Shown here in pieces: positions 27,578 through 39,469 of a stretch of DNA of 64,000 bases (its first letter is position 1; each line of letters opens with the position of its first letter). This DNA comes from Symbiodinium microadriaticum. Lineage: Eukaryota; Sar; Dinophyceae; Suessiales; Symbiodiniaceae. Below the pieces are notes generated by a model. It was not told the DNA's origin, did not search any database, and was given only the letters and a program-made list of their open reading frames with translations. A program made the position numbers and the translations under genes. The stretch lies in assembly GCA_001939145.1 (NCBI GenBank), contig LSRX01000007.1:888850-952849 (forward strand). Reading direction: 5' to 3'.

Positions 27578-30395
27578 CTATGTTAGCAAACGGGATGGGG
27601 TATCGGGCTTTAGCCTTGCGGGTGAAACTAGAGTAAGCTGCGAAAGGCGACACCGTCAAGACCAAACAGCAACTTCGGAAGCATGAAGCCAGTCCGATTT
27701 TGTCTCTTCGCCAGCGCAGGTGAACAGATCGAGGGGGCAGCACTGGCCGTTTTGGCCACCACCCCTCCATTGTCTGGGCTTCAGGCCTCCTTGCTCGCGC
27801 ATCCCTACCTCTCCCACTAATTTAGGAATTAAGGCTCAAAGTCTCGGATGTTCTTGAAAGCGTGGATCCCGCTGCAGGGCGGCAGGGGGGCGCGAGGAGC
27901 CGTTGGGAATTAGGACGCAGACCAAAGTTCGGCGCCCTCTTCAAGTTCGGCAGCATCTGCGGTCTCCACTATCCTGGGATTCATCGGCAAAGCTTGCTTT
28001 GGGTGAGTCCGCAGAGACAAAAATTAAAACATGATTCTGCGCTGCGTCACTAGCACTCTGAATGGAGGTTGAGGGAAACTGTGTTCCACTCATATTCCAA
28101 GCATATGTGTTTATCCTGTTTCTTGTTTAGTTTACGCGAACAGGCTCGTTCGAAAATCCTTAGGGTTTAAGGTGTAGGGTCTAGGGTTTAGCCCTAAACC
28201 CTAAACCCGAAACCCCAGACCTACACCTTGAGCCTGCATCCCGGAACCCAAACCGCAACTGCTGCAAACTCCCGGTACTCTAACACCTGACCCTTAAGAT
28301 CCCAAGCCCCGAACCCTAACCCGAAACCTCCTCCACTCTGTGGACACACGACCACTCCTAGAAACGCAAGGCTGAACCCAAGACTCCGGAAAAAATCAAA
28401 GTCCTATGCTCTATCAACCCAAACTCCCCTAAACCTTAGCTCCCCAACCCTAAACCCTAGCCTAACCCCAAAAGCCGAAGCCCTATGTTCTAAACCCGAA
28501 GCCCGAAGCCCCACAAACACACAAAGCCATTGGTCAAAACTCCTAAGCCCAAGCCCTAGTCCCGAAACCCTGATCTCCTAAACCAAGCTCTAAACCCTGA
28601 ACCCCAAACCCTGAACCCTTGAAACATCTGATGGCGACTCCTTACAGTTTTCGACGAAGCTCCCGTGCTGGGCCATCTTCTCCTGATCCGACAGTTCCAA
28701 GGGCTTTGGCAGTTTTTGTCCGGCTTTTCTACGGACTTGCAGGGTTTTAAAAACGGAATGTATAGGACTTTTGTGGAGTTTATAGGGGTTCTGCGGAGCG
28801 CTACGGGACGTTCAGGTTTTTAGGCTCTTTCCTGGCGAAGGCAACCAAGGGGCTTCAATAAATGAAAAACAGGTTCTGGTGTGAATTCTGGTATTTCGTA
28901 ATATAGGGTTTAGGAGTTTAGGGTTTAGGTTTTAGTATAGGGACTACCAAGGGGATATGATTCGTCATCACTCAGACCTCTGTGCTGAAGCTTCGGCTTT
29001 AGGAGGCTTTGGGTCTCGGCTTTTGCTTTGGGTTTTGCGGGCTCAAAGCTCTGGGTCTTCGAGACATCTATGCCGCCATGACTTACTCTCTTGCAGCACG
29101 ACAGACATACCCTAAACCCTAAACCCTAAACTGCCGAGAGCGCCGCTGACCATTTGCATGGGCGCTTGAGGCTCCGACCGATCCGGCCGAGTGTCAGACA
29201 GAACGGTGAGGGAGGGTAAACCTCCCGGTATACGGGGACGGAAATGACTCGGCACGCCTACCCCAAATCCCGCACCACTGGGATTGGGGTCCATTTGTGC
29301 TTTTTGGCGTGTGGCTTGGGGTATCCCCAGAAAGGTCTGGTCCGATGCTAGGAACAACGCAATTTTCTGCACCCTTTCTGTGTGGTTTGCGGGTACCCGT
29401 GAGGGGGTCTGGGCCCCAATTGAGAATAGTTGGGATGGTTGGGGCCCAAGTTGGGGCGGGACTGCATGCTGGCGCAAGTGCGCGATTGGTGGGCACGACC
29501 CTGTTCCTGAAGTATAGGCGAACCCACCGCGCACACGCTGTGTACACACCCCCAAACCCTAAACCCTAAGCCCAATCCTGCACCCCAAAACCCGGAACCT
29601 GACCTTGAACCCTCTACCCTTAAACTAGGGTTTAGGGCTTACAGGGTTTAAAGGGCCCTGACAGTTCCGTGTATAGAACCATTAGAGATCCTCAATAAAA
29701 AAAGAAAAACCTTACAGAACCTGATACCTGTTCATACAGAATCCTCATAGATCCTTATATAGAAAAGTTTGAGCAGAGCTTGATGGAACAATCACAGCAA
29801 TCCTTGCATGAACCCAACCCTTTCCCCTACAGACGCCCTTAGAGGGACCCTTATATGAACCATATGTAAAACCCAGTTTTGAAAAGCACGAAAAAGCCTT
29901 ATCCCTCATAGGACCACCTAGACGCTAAAGGCTACACCTTCATGTGCGTCGCGTACTTCGCCCACTCGTCGAAGCTGACGCTGCCGCTTCCCGGCCGGGT
30001 CGCCTGAGCGCGGATGCGATCCGACTCCCACTGCCTCGGCTTTCAGGGCATCGCAGGATCTTACACGGTTTCAGGCTGCTGGGGATTTAGGGTTTTATGG
30101 TGGATTGCTGTACGGTGTAGGGTTCTGAAGGGTTTATACTTGGCGTTGTTGAATTCGGGGTTCAAGTTCTTGGACTTACGGCCTGCCGCTGTGTTTCAGG
30201 TATACCTTAAACGATCCTGGCCGGATTAAGGGAATCTGAGGTTGAAGAACCATCGGAACAAGAGCGAGTGTTTAGGTGTCTAAGACGCATCGCACAGCCG
30301 AAAAGCGCAAAAACCCGGCCTTCGGGGCGCCAGCCGCTAGCCGGGTTTGACGATGTCGTGAGAAGATCTAATAATGGTTTGGAACCTTAACTACG

Positions 30396-30493
30396 GTTGA
30401 TGACATAAATCCTGCATTACCCATAACAAGGAATATACCATAATTCCCATAGTTTAGAGTCCTTAAGGTAATGCAGGATTTTTATCATCAACA
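30396..30493. mobile_element. 98-bp MITE-like inverted-repeat element
   Basis: The left 26 nt (30396-30421) and the reverse complement of the right 26 nt (30468-30493) match at 24 positions. AAATCCTGCATTACC at the inner part is perfect. A clear target duplication is not visible. Confidence 0.7.
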
Positions 30494-33410
30494 GTAGGGG
30501 CTTACGGGTTTTCGTCTCTCACAACTCAGACTCAGACAATCCAGGCGAGGCGTGGCTTAGGGGTCGGGGGGTGTCTTCAGACGTACAGCGCTTGTGACTG
30601 GGAGGGGCCTTGATGGCTCCATGGATTTTGGCAAAGGCGCTTGAACGGTACGTGCCTTGATGTGCTGACTGTTGTAGATTGTAGTCACGTGCGCAGCTAC
30701 TTTCATCAAACAATCCCTGCAAGCAACGACGCGTAGGACACTACAAAGGGAACCTCGGTCCAAGGACGGTCTCACTGCTCCCAGCATGTCTCAACTGAAG
30801 CGTCTCGCGAGCGCCCTAAACGGCCTAAAGCTTCGAAAGCAAGGCAGCCTCCGCAAACCAAGAGACCTAGACCCCAAACCCCTACATCGCCTTGAACCCC
30901 CAGCAAGCCTCATCGAAACCCTTCTGTGGGCCCTGAAAACAACCCGATGGTAGTTGCACGAAAAAAAAGCCCTAAATAACCTACCGAGTAGCAGCTGGAT
31001 GAGCTCCTCAGGGGCTGTGGGCCAGTTGCCAGCGGGGCTGACACCTTTGGCCTTCTCCTGCGAGGTTCAGGGTTCCTCTACGTGGGTCCTTAAAGGGATT
31101 CCTTTAAGAAATCCCTTTAAAGGGGTCTTTAATAAGGGTTGGCGCTGCAAGAACGGTTCCTTTTGCGGGGGTCGCGTAAGAAGTGTTTTAAGGGTTTAGG
31201 GTTTAGGGTTCCTGTGGGGCGTCACTATGAGGTTGCCATGAAGATAAAGGCGCCAGAATGTCGATTCTATGACCTAATGCCTGAACGGTGAATCACAAAT
31301 GACTCATCTCGCCGATGAGGGAGTTTCGGAACATGAGGGGACCCTGATATAAATCTATAAACCACTAAATTACATGATTCTGGATATAACAATCTAGCAG
31401 ATTCCGGATATAGCAACCCACAAAACAAGCGACCCCGACGCCCAATCACAGATTCCATTCCCTAAGTCAGGGTCCCTTTTTAGGTTCCAAAAATTACTAC
31501 GGCACCCCTACAAACCAAAAGGACCCAAAAGCGAATTAAGTTGGAGGACTATCCTAAACCCTAAACCCTAAACCCTGAACCCTAAACCCAAAAAAAGTCG
31601 AGAGACCACCACTGGCACATCCACGGAGGATGCGGCAAATTCCTCGGCAGCCTCTTGTCTGAGGACACTGACCTCGTGGTCTAGGGCGGCTTAGGGATTG
31701 AGGGTATGGGGATTTGGGGTTTAGGGTTTAGGGTTTAAGGGTTTAGGGGGGATTTGGGGTTTGGGGCGAATTCGGGATTTGAAGGATTTAGGGCTCAGAG
31801 CTCTCATGGGGCTCACGAGGTTGACCATCGAGCATGTCGGGCTTGGCTGACTTCTGAACCCCTCCTAAAAGTTAAGCTTTTGGCCTCCTTATGAAGCTTC
31901 GTATAGAAACCCAAAAAGTTAAAGTCCGAAGAACCAATCAGAAGAATGCCAAGAATTGGGGCTTGGGAACCAGCCTTGCGTTGCGCCTCTCTAAGCTACG
32001 CCAAATTTTACCTCTTCGGGCTTCGTGGGTCTATGGCCAACGCTTGAAGCGCAGACTTCGGGGCGAGGGTCGGACATCCAGTCGTCTGACGGCATCGCAA
32101 ACTCCCTCACGCGCACCACGTGGTTGTCGTAGGACTCGCCTGCTCTCCGAAGCTTAGGCACCGAACCGCACCCAGCCGTGAATTACGCGCTTCACCCAAG
32201 TCCCGGAGGCCCTAGACGAAGCTCTGAACCGGACAGCCCTGAACCCTCATTGCCCAGGAACCCTGAACCCTAAACTCAACCTTCTCTCCTCAAAACCTAG
32301 ACCCCTAAGCTTCTAAACCTCTAAACCCCCTAACTCTGAACCCCAAAACTCCTATGCACCACCCTGAAGCCCGAAACCCGAAGCCTTTTGCCCTCCGTGG
32401 TCCTTTGCAGAGCCGCCAAAGGAAAAGGGGAGACCCCGGCTTCAGGACGTTGTCCGCCACTACCACCTGCAGTCAAAGGTCGGGTGCTGCTAGCATAGAG
32501 TTGAGGGTTTAGGGTTTAGGGTTATAGTCTCCATTCTAGTTCCCGTTTTTGGTGATTTACTTGTGCCTGTATTCGTTCCTTCGTTTTCTCTTTCTGGGAA
32601 TCAGTTACAGATTTGCGGGATTGTTTATATACAGTATGGGCCTTAGTCAATGTTGAGAATATAGGGCGTGGACGTAACGTCATATGTGCAAGTGTGACTG
32701 AAGCTATACTCCTCAACTAGGGGGCATTATGTAGGCTCTCTGGGAAGGCTTACGAACACCGAAACTGTCGTCCGAGCCACGGCCCCAGGCAAGAGCAAGC
32801 CCATCTGTTCGATGACGGACAGGTCTTCGTGGTAGCGCGAGCCTTTCTGATCCTGAGTATGGCGGCTCAGCTGCAGTGCGTAGAGCATTGGGGTGCAAGC
32901 TTCAAAGGCTCAATGGCCCAATATACGGGCCTTTGAACACGGTATACGATAATATGGCTGGTTCATATGGCATACTTATACACGGACAATAAAGACCATA
33001 CTAGCTCGAACTATGCAAACCCAAAACCCTAAACCCTTAAACCCGTAAACCCCTAAACTCCCAAACTCCCAACTCTCCAAACCCCCAAACCCAAAACCCC
33101 TAAACCCCTAAACCCCCCAAACCCCCCTCTTTTGGAGCTCTTGACTTGAGATGCTTAAGTAACTCTTCGGCGCCGGACCCGTCGGCATCCTATAGGGTTT
33201 TAGGGGCTTCCTTTGTGGAAGCTAAGAAGGTTCCCAAACAGGTTTGGGGTTTAGAGGTTTAGGGGTTTTGGGGTTTTGGGGTTTTGAGGTTTAGGGGTTT
33301 AGGGGTTTAGGGGTTTAGTGTTTAGGGTTTAGGGCTTCGGGCTTAGGGCCGTAGGGGTCCCTACCAGTGCCTTTCCAGGGTACACTACAGGGGCCTTGAG
33401 GGTTTTTCTC

Positions 33411-33507
33411 TACCTAGACCCTAAAAAACCTACCTTTGTTGAAAGGACTTATATAAGGAAATCATAATAAGGAACCCTAAAACGGTAGGTTCTTCAGGGT
33501 CCAGGTA
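33411..33507. mobile_element. 97-bp MITE-like inverted-repeat element
   Basis: The terminal 24 nt on each side match as inverted repeats at 21 positions (ends TACCTAGACCCT / AGGGTCCAGGTA). The interior is AT-rich. Confidence 0.65.
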
Positions 33508-34332
33508 GGGCTGAGAAGCCGATTTGGGGCCTCGGGGTAAGCCTTGCAAGGCATCCCCTCGGACCCCTCCACAACCACACGAAAACCCTCAAACCCCAAA
33601 GCTTTAAAACCCCAGAGCCTTCTCATCGCAGATCATTTTTCTAGGTCGAAGGCACATGGCCCCAGAAATGCCGAAAGTTCGAGGCCCAAACCCTAACCCC
33701 TAAACCCTAAATCATGCTGGGCCTTTAAGGGTTCGTTTAGGCGTTCCTTTAAGGGCTCTATGGGTTCTTACACGGGCTCCGAATGAGGGAGTTCCAGATT
33801 GAGGGTTTAGGATTTATTAAAAGGAAACTACAGGTGGGGAGTTTAGGGTATTTAAGGCTTCTACAAGGCTTGTATAGGGTATATAGACCTTTGCAACCTT
33901 CTATAAGGCTCCTATAACGGTAACTACACACCTGAAGATGTCCTAGAATTTAGGGCCTACAAAACGGCCTTCATGGTTTGGGGCATATTATCGTATAGGT
34001 GTCAAAGGCTTCAGGGTTGAGGGTCTGGGACTTAAGGTTCAGCCTGCCAGGGATGCAGGTTTATGGTTCAAGGGGCCGGGCTTAAGCTGCGACCCCCTGC
34101 GCTTCGCTTGAGTTTTGGGTCTGAGACGCGCGTAGGGCCCAGGGTGGAGGAAGCTTGGGGCTTGAGGGCGTTGCGGGTTTAGGGTGTAGGGTTCAGGGGC
34201 CGGGGTGTTAGTCTGATGATTTTTCCGGCTTCGGGTTTTGGGCCAGGGCTCCATGAAGACGCCGCAGAGCTTGAAGTTCTGTCGGCCGCCATACTTCCTG
34301 CTTCCAGGCGCCATTTCTACTCGACTTCACAT

Positions 34333-34445
34333 ATATGGGGGTTTCCGAAAATAGGGGACCCCAATATGGTACCCCAAGTAATTAGTAGGATCTTTATTAT
34401 AAGGACTCCAATTTAAGGTACCCTTATTATGGGAAACTCCCATAT
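34333..34445. mobile_element. MITE-like element, family B copy 1
   Basis: It has inverted ends ATATGGGGGTTTCC and GGGAAACTCCCATAT, with interior ACCCCAATATGGTACCCC and a TTATTATAAGGAC segment. The interior aligns with the copy at 43592-43702. Confidence 0.65.
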
Positions 34446-34970
34446 GCATACATGCATAACTAATACACAGGCATGCATCGTTATGCATGTCGGTGCGTAT
34501 GCGTGGGTACGTGCTTGTGTGCATATTATACAGCAGTATGTGTCTGTACATATGTATACGGACATGTCTATTTTTACGTAGTGTATAGGTGCATGCATAC
34601 ATATCTGTGCAGTGCGCTCTGCGTGTGTTAATGATATAGACATCTTACCTTCGAGCTGCAGCTAGACGGGTGTCATGCCCTGGTCGCTGCTGCTACCCCC
34701 ACTTGTGCGCGGGGCTTGTCTTCCGCAACCGCGTAAACCTTCGACCCTGACCTAACAGCCTGAGACCTCAAGCCTAGAAATCGCCAAGCCTTGCACTTGT
34801 CATGCCCTCCTCTTCAGCCCAAACACTGTGGGTTCTTCGACATCCCGAGTAAACTCGTTCATGCCAGGTGGGTTGTTGGCTTTATTGCCCAGGATCGATC
34901 CTAGCAAGGGCGCCTTGACAGCCTAGCAGTGTCTTGGGGGTTGAAGTGTAACAGAAATCATGTGGGGACA

Positions 34971-35110
34971 ATGGCGGCTTTTGATTGGGCTTGGGATTTG
35001 ATTAGGGTCGGCTCTCATGGGATTCCGACTCTGAATACACACGACTTCCTGGAAAAGCTCGTTAGGACATTCGCACAGAGTGGGCACTGCACGAATCTGC
35101 AAATATTCAG
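34971..35110 (+). CDS. Candidate first exon, unknown protein
   Basis: Starting at the ATG at 34971, the frame encodes residues including AAFDWAWDLIRVG and THDFLEKLVRTFAQSGHCTN. It ends at a donor-like CAG|GTATAC at 35111. A second open stretch at about 35151-35246 (SENNFENLVAQFHLLLYKPA) begins after an AG and ends at AAG|GTTGAC, but joining the two would put the second piece out of its open frame. I report only the first with any confidence. No family is recognised. Confidence 0.35.
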
Positions 35111-35466
35111 GTATACACCTTCAACCCACTGAGTTGCCGTGAACTGCGAGGTTCTATCGGAAAACAATTTCGAAAACCTCGTAGCTCAATTTCATCTACT
35201 TCTCTACAAACCAGCAATTGAGGCCCTTATTGCAATGATTCGCAAGGTTGACAGGGGTTCCGGCTTGGGCGGCCGAGATCTTGGATATTTTCGATGGCGG
35301 CCGGTCATGACGTTCGCTGAAAGCCGTGCTGCGATGTCCGCTGTATGGGTTTAGAGTTTCGGGTTTGGGGCTTAGGGCTTGCTTGTGGCAGACCTGCCCA
35401 GTGTGCAGCAAGACTTCAATCCGTGCCAGCGTCTGCAAGCAAATGTGCGATCTCAGCGCCCCTTCG

Positions 35467-35682
35467 CTGTAGCGCTGATGATTGCAGCCAGCACGGGAAA
35501 GCTTGAGATTGTCCGTTTACTTCTGAATTCTAGTGATGACAACACCCTGAAGAGTCTTGATGGCGAAACCGCTCTCATGAGTTCCGTCTCGCCATCAAGA
35601 CTCTTCAGGGTTGTCAGCACCAGAATTCAGAAGTAAACGGACAATCTCAAAATTTCCCGTGCTGGCTGCAATCATCAGCGCT
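35467..35682. repeat. Near-perfect inverted duplication of an ankyrin-repeat segment
   Basis: The arms 35467-35573 and about 35586-35682 are reverse complements with only a few differences, separated by about 12 nt. Each arm encodes an ankyrin unit (ALMIAASTGKLEIVRLLLNS on plus, TALMIAASTGNFEIVRLLLN on minus). The arrangement is head-to-head. Confidence 0.85.
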
Positions 35683-35900
35683 GTTGAGCAGTCAAAGAAA
35701 TCCTGATGGTCCTTGTCGGCAAGGAGCAGGCGCACGATCTTAACGTCCTCTTTGGCCGCGTGGTGAAGAGCTGAAACACCTGTCCTGTCGATCCACTCCA
35801 TGTCCATGCCAGCTTCCAGAAGAAAGCGCTCCGTTTCATGGTGGCCTCGAAAAGCTCCTCCCCGACAATGATATCTTCCTGATCTTCACGGATTTCGGTA
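35583..35900 (-). pseudogene. Ankyrin-repeat protein fragment
   Basis: The minus strand encodes at least two ankyrin units: WIDRTGVSALHHAAKEDVKI, then VRLLLADKD, then TALMIAASTGNFEIVRLLLN and SGADN. Ankyrin repeats are protein-interaction modules. The fragment ends at the inverted duplication, where the frame is lost. A plausible upstream exon lies at 35906-36130 minus, starting at an ATG (MDKLLLPSAPAMSRSWS), with an acidic end before a stop. Whether it belongs to the same gene is unclear. Truncation by the palindrome suggests a broken gene or an assembly artefact. Confidence 0.55.
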
Positions 35901-36180
35901 AGCCGTCACAGTTGCAAGTCAGCAGGTGCCTCCTCATCATCCTCTACGTTTTTGCCATCACATACGAGCTTTTTGGCAGGCAAAGCGGGAAGCCATGCAG
36001 TCTGCGCAAAGGGTTGCTTCAGATCGGACACAAACAGGCCTTCCTCCTCGGAGACGAATGCCGGCTCGTCTCCAGACACACTCCAACTGCGCGACATGGC
36101 AGGAGCGGATGGGAGCAGAAGTTTATCCAAGAGGCTTAATCGCCCCCTTTTCTGCTTGCCGGTGCTATGTTAGGGTCTGA

Positions 36181-37276
36181 CATCAGATCAGTGCGGGTTC
36201 GGAGTTCGGTGCATCGGTTGTCCTGGGATCGTGCCTTCTGAAGAAACAGGGCTTCATAACGACCCCGAAGCGCGAAAAGGAATGGCATGGCAAAGAGATG
36301 GTCCAACAAACCTACCCATGAAACCCGAACCCCTCGGGCATTAGCCTAAAAATATCCCTAAACCATAAACCCTTCTTCAGCCCGGACTGAGGTGCCGGCC
36401 AGCGCCTACAGTATGCAACCCTCACCACCTCTTAAGACAAGAGCGCACAGGAAAAGCTGCGGACCTAAACCATAAACATCCGTAAACCCTAAAACCCCAC
36501 GCCCATCCTTGGCAGCCGCGGCAGCACATCCTTACTGTGCCCGGTCCAGATGTCCTCGGCAAGAGCACATGGCGTGCTGGTACACTGCAATTGTGCACGC
36601 TACACCCTAAACCCCTAAAACTAAAGTGGTCCGGTTTGAAGTCCCCCGAGGTCCCCGAATCAGGGTTTCGTTTCCGCTACTCCGCTACTGCTACAGGATT
36701 TAGGGTTTAGGTTTTAGAGGCTTCGGGGCTTGGGATCAGCTGAAAGCTCGGTCGTGTCATCTTGCCTCTTCTGCTCGTAAACCCCGGTAGCCTTGCAAAC
36801 TGTAGCTAGACTCTTCAGGAACCCCCTGGAAAAAGTATATACTTTTTTAGGTTAACTGCACTATACTAGGAACCCAGGAACCCAAAGAGCAAAAAAGTAT
36901 GCTACTGAGCAGCCTAGGTAGAACGTCTTGCTCCTTGTAACGTTCGAGCTGCCCTAGACCCGAGACCCAAAACCCCAGCTCCCTAGCCTGGGCCTGCAGT
37001 CGTAATCTACGGTTTGGGGTTAAGGGTTTAGGGTTTAGGGTAATTAGAATAAGGTTTTGGGGGGTTTAGTGTACTATAATTATAACATGGACCCCCCCAA
37101 AATAGTATAGGTAATTATTAAGGCTCCTAAAATACCGTGGGTCTTTCCAACACATCATCTCTCACCTCTGAAGTACGGGTGCAATCTGGGATTGATAAAA
37201 AAAATCAGAAAATCATCCTCACGACCATGGTAGAGTTTTGACGGTAGGTTCAGCAAGAAGTATCTTCTCCTCACAC
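36181..37276. other. Non-coding, repeat-rich
   Basis: C-strand fragments lie at about 36340-36370, 36465-36500 and 36600-36620. G-strand tracts lie at about 36695-36720 and 37010-37045. It contains a MITE-like element at 37041-37131. No ORF with recognisable content. Confidence 0.6.
37041..37131. mobile_element. MITE-like element, AGGGGCC family
   Basis: The left end TAATTAGAATAAGGTTTTGGGG is mirrored by an inverted CCCCAAAATAGTATAGGTAATTA on the right, followed by AAGGCTCC. It shares these ends with 43361-43480 and 45276-45375. Confidence 0.65.
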
Positions 37277-37367
37277 GGCAGGCGTCGATCATGTGCGCCA
37301 GGCCCGCGTAGGCCACCATGTTGCGGGCTATGACCATGTGTGCTGGGTCCACCTCCAGGGATACGAC
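37277..37367 (-). CDS. Exon of a catechol O-methyltransferase-like SAM methyltransferase (downstream exon)
   Basis: The minus strand encodes VVSLEVDPAHMVIARNMVAY followed by AGLAHMIDAC. This matches the class I O-methyltransferase pattern in which an acidic residue after a beta strand (LEVDP) binds the SAM ribose, followed by the IAR..AGL helix. The acceptor is CACCAAG (just above 37367) and the donor is GTGTGAG (below 37277). It continues in phase 0 from the exon at 37787-37863. Further exons are not found in the window. Confidence 0.65.
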
Positions 37368-37786
37368 CTTGGTGCAAGGGAAGATTGGCCCAAAAGGCCC
37401 AAGACCTACAGTGAGCTCTTCCAATTTGGGGGATTTCATCATTGTTGCTGCCGGGGTGTGGCACGATCAGAGACAGGTGATGATGGTGGTGCTGGTGGTG
37501 ATGATGACGACGACGAAGGCACAAATTGTACAGTTATCGGAGACGGTTCGCGCTTGGTTCATTAGGGGTCTCAAGGGATTGCGTGCTTCCCGGGGGGCGG
37601 CCTGTGCCAGACAGCATTGTTTAGATGCCTTCAAGGGCTTAGCGGGTTCGAAGTTTGAAGTCAGGATTGCAGGGCAAAGCTTCGGGCTTCAGGATTTCAG
37701 GGTTTGAGGGCTTCAGGTTTCACCCTAAACCCTAAACCCTAAACCCTAGGGTTTCAGGCTTTCCAAGCACTGCAAGGCCGTGCCAC
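37368..37786 (-). other. Intron of the O-methyltransferase-like gene
   Basis: It begins GTGGCA and ends CACCAAG on the minus strand, about 419 nt. It contains telomere-like tracts in both orientations at 37675-37760, showing that these tracts occur inside introns. Confidence 0.55.
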
Positions 37787-37863
37787 TCGAGCACCAGGCA
37801 GAATCATGGCCATGCGCAGCGCCGAGTAGCCGCAGTAAGTGCCAATCTCAAGGATGCTGCCTC
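37787..37863 (-). CDS. Exon of a catechol O-methyltransferase-like SAM methyltransferase (motif I exon)
   Basis: 77 nt on the minus strand encode GGSILEIGTYCGYSALRMAM then ILPGAR. The ILEIGTxxGYSAL string is the SAM-binding motif I of class I O-methyltransferases. An acceptor CATCAG precedes it and a GTGGCA donor follows. Splicing to 37277-37367 gives PGAR-VVSLEVDP, as expected for the family. No adjacent exon upstream is recognised, so the gene is partial here. Confidence 0.65.
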
Positions 37864-37869
37864 CTGATG

Positions 37870-38025
37870 GGGGTTCAGGGTTTATAGGGTTTAGGGGTTT
37901 AGGGTTTAGGGGTTTGGGATTTAGGGTTTAGGGGTTTAGGGTTTAGGGGTTTAAGGGTTTAGGGTTTAGGGGTTGACAGTTGAGGGTTTAGGGTTTAGGA
38001 AGTTTAGGGTTTAGGGTTTTGTTGT
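37870..38025. repeat. Interstitial TTTAGGG array
   Basis: Dense GGGTTTAGGG and GGGGTTTAGGG units. It is followed immediately by unique sequence with a conserved junction motif (see findings). Confidence 0.8.
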
Positions 38026-38475
38026 CACTCACTCTCGCATCATAAGTAGGCAAGGCTCCACACAAGTCCGTCACGCGTGTCTGAACACGCAAGCTGTCGT
38101 ACAGATGCCTAACATAGACAAAGATCTAAGATAAAGGACCTAAGATGAGAGACATGAAGGAGATAATAACGAGTGTGGAAAGATGAGCTAGCATGTTCAA
38201 GGAGACATTGCTTCAAAACCAACGCTTGTTGGTCTCCACAAAGAGGGTCTGTGCTTGTTGAACAAACAGAGGTCTACCAAATGAAAGATAAAGATGCTGT
38301 CAAAAGATGGAGATATCAAGAACAAGCTCCCAGCAACAGGCTAAGGATGAACATAGCTAATGCATACTCCTGTTTCAAAATCTCTCTCCACCGGCGGGGT
38401 ACTACATCGACCAAGTCGAAGGACGTAGCCATCACACAAGTAACCTGTGTACATGCAGTGACTTCACATCCCAGC

Positions 38476-38913
38476 TCACTTCTTCTGTCCCGAGACCATG
38501 TACTCAGATGAGTTCATGTAAAGACGACCATGCAGTAAATCCCCAAGCTCCTCGAAGTCAAATTCTTCTCCACATTCATGTTGTACCAAGGGTTTGAACT
38601 TGTAGCAAATTAGGCTTGCGCACAATGTATTCAGTTCATGCAAGCAAACGAGCATACAGCCATCTGCGACCCAATATACTTCTCTGCTCCAATTCCTGAA
38701 TTCTACCTCTGAGCATTCCCGGTACCAGATGTGCATCCGAACCGACAATGTGTGGTTTTCCAGCGAAAGCCTGCAATACCCTGCGTTATCCGATTCATGA
38801 ATTCCAGAAGCGGTCATGCAAGCTGGTTTAGGGCCTAGGGTTTTGGGTTTACAGAAGGGTTTAGGATAACACTGAAGAAGCCCGTCTACACCATCTAGAC
38901 AAGCTTGGAGCAC
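38476..38913 (-). CDS. Unidentified open reading frame
   Basis: A 145-codon open frame on the minus strand. Its second half has natural composition (VQHECGEEFDFEELGDLLHG, NSSEYMVSGQKK, stop). The first 30 codons run through a telomere-like segment and are unlikely to be coding, so the start is doubtful. No family is recognised. It could be a terminal exon. Confidence 0.3.
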   Translation of the reverse strand: MLQACLDGVDGLLQCYPKPFCKPKTLGPKPACMTASGIHESDNAGYCRLSLENHTLSVRMHIWYRECSEVEFRNWSREVYWVADGCMLVCLHELNTLCASLICYKFKPLVQHECGEEFDFEELGDLLHGRLYMNSSEYMVSGQKK

Positions 38914-39469
38914 CAGTCATAAACTATCGACTAAAGCTGTTGTAAACCCAAAATACCCTCAACCCCCCTAAACCGTACTCCTAAATGGCCTGAGTATCCA
39001 AAGGATCCTAAACACCTCAAATGCCTCAATTACCCGTACCCCAGAGGCTCCAAACCCCAAGCTCAAAGCCGGTCCTGTGGGGCAAGCCTTCATTGCCTTG
39101 CTAAGCACCGTGGTCTTTTGCCGCCCAGCGACCTCTTGAGAGTCTAGGGCCTCTTTTTCCCCCTCGCATGGCTAAGGATCCATGCCAAGGGCTTTCGGGT
39201 TTAGGGTCGATGGCTTATTCAAGGTTTGGAGTTTATTTACGCTCTCACAACTCGGACAAGCCAGGCGAGGTGCGATAACCAAATTACTTAGCAATCTTGG
39301 GTATGTGCAAAACTGTAAAACCTCGCTGATGCTAGTATTCAAACACTGCAAGTCTGCCGAACACAACCGCCACCACCGTCACCGCGGCTAGTACTGCTGG
39401 CTGCCGCTGCTGCTGCCTTGTTCGGCTGTGGCTACATACGGTTTTCGGGACTCGCTAGACCCGGGCCGA

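Larger units (their letters stand above)
27578..34970. other. Non-coding mosaic with MITE-like elements
   Basis: C-strand tracts lie at about 28190-28215, 28430-28625, 29545-29620, 31550-31590, 32250-32350 and 33005-33120. G-strand tracts lie at about 28905-28945, 31190-31210, 31680-31790, 32500-32522 and 33240-33355. Two inverted-repeat elements and one MITE-B copy are listed separately. Possible exon remnants: 30640-30740 minus and 32731-32910 plus (residues FDDGQVFVVARAFLILSMAA). Neither is strong enough to call. A GC-rich inverted repeat AAACCCGGC/GCCGGGTTT lies at about 30313-30350. Confidence 0.55.

Noticed and set aside
30305..30352. Bacterial-type transcription terminator or integron site
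   Set aside because: The GC-rich inverted repeat has no U-run and no bacterial context. Noted only as a chance or unassigned hairpin.
35151..35246. Second exon joined to 34971-35110 across a 40-nt intron
   Set aside because: The splice phases do not keep the open frame of the second segment.
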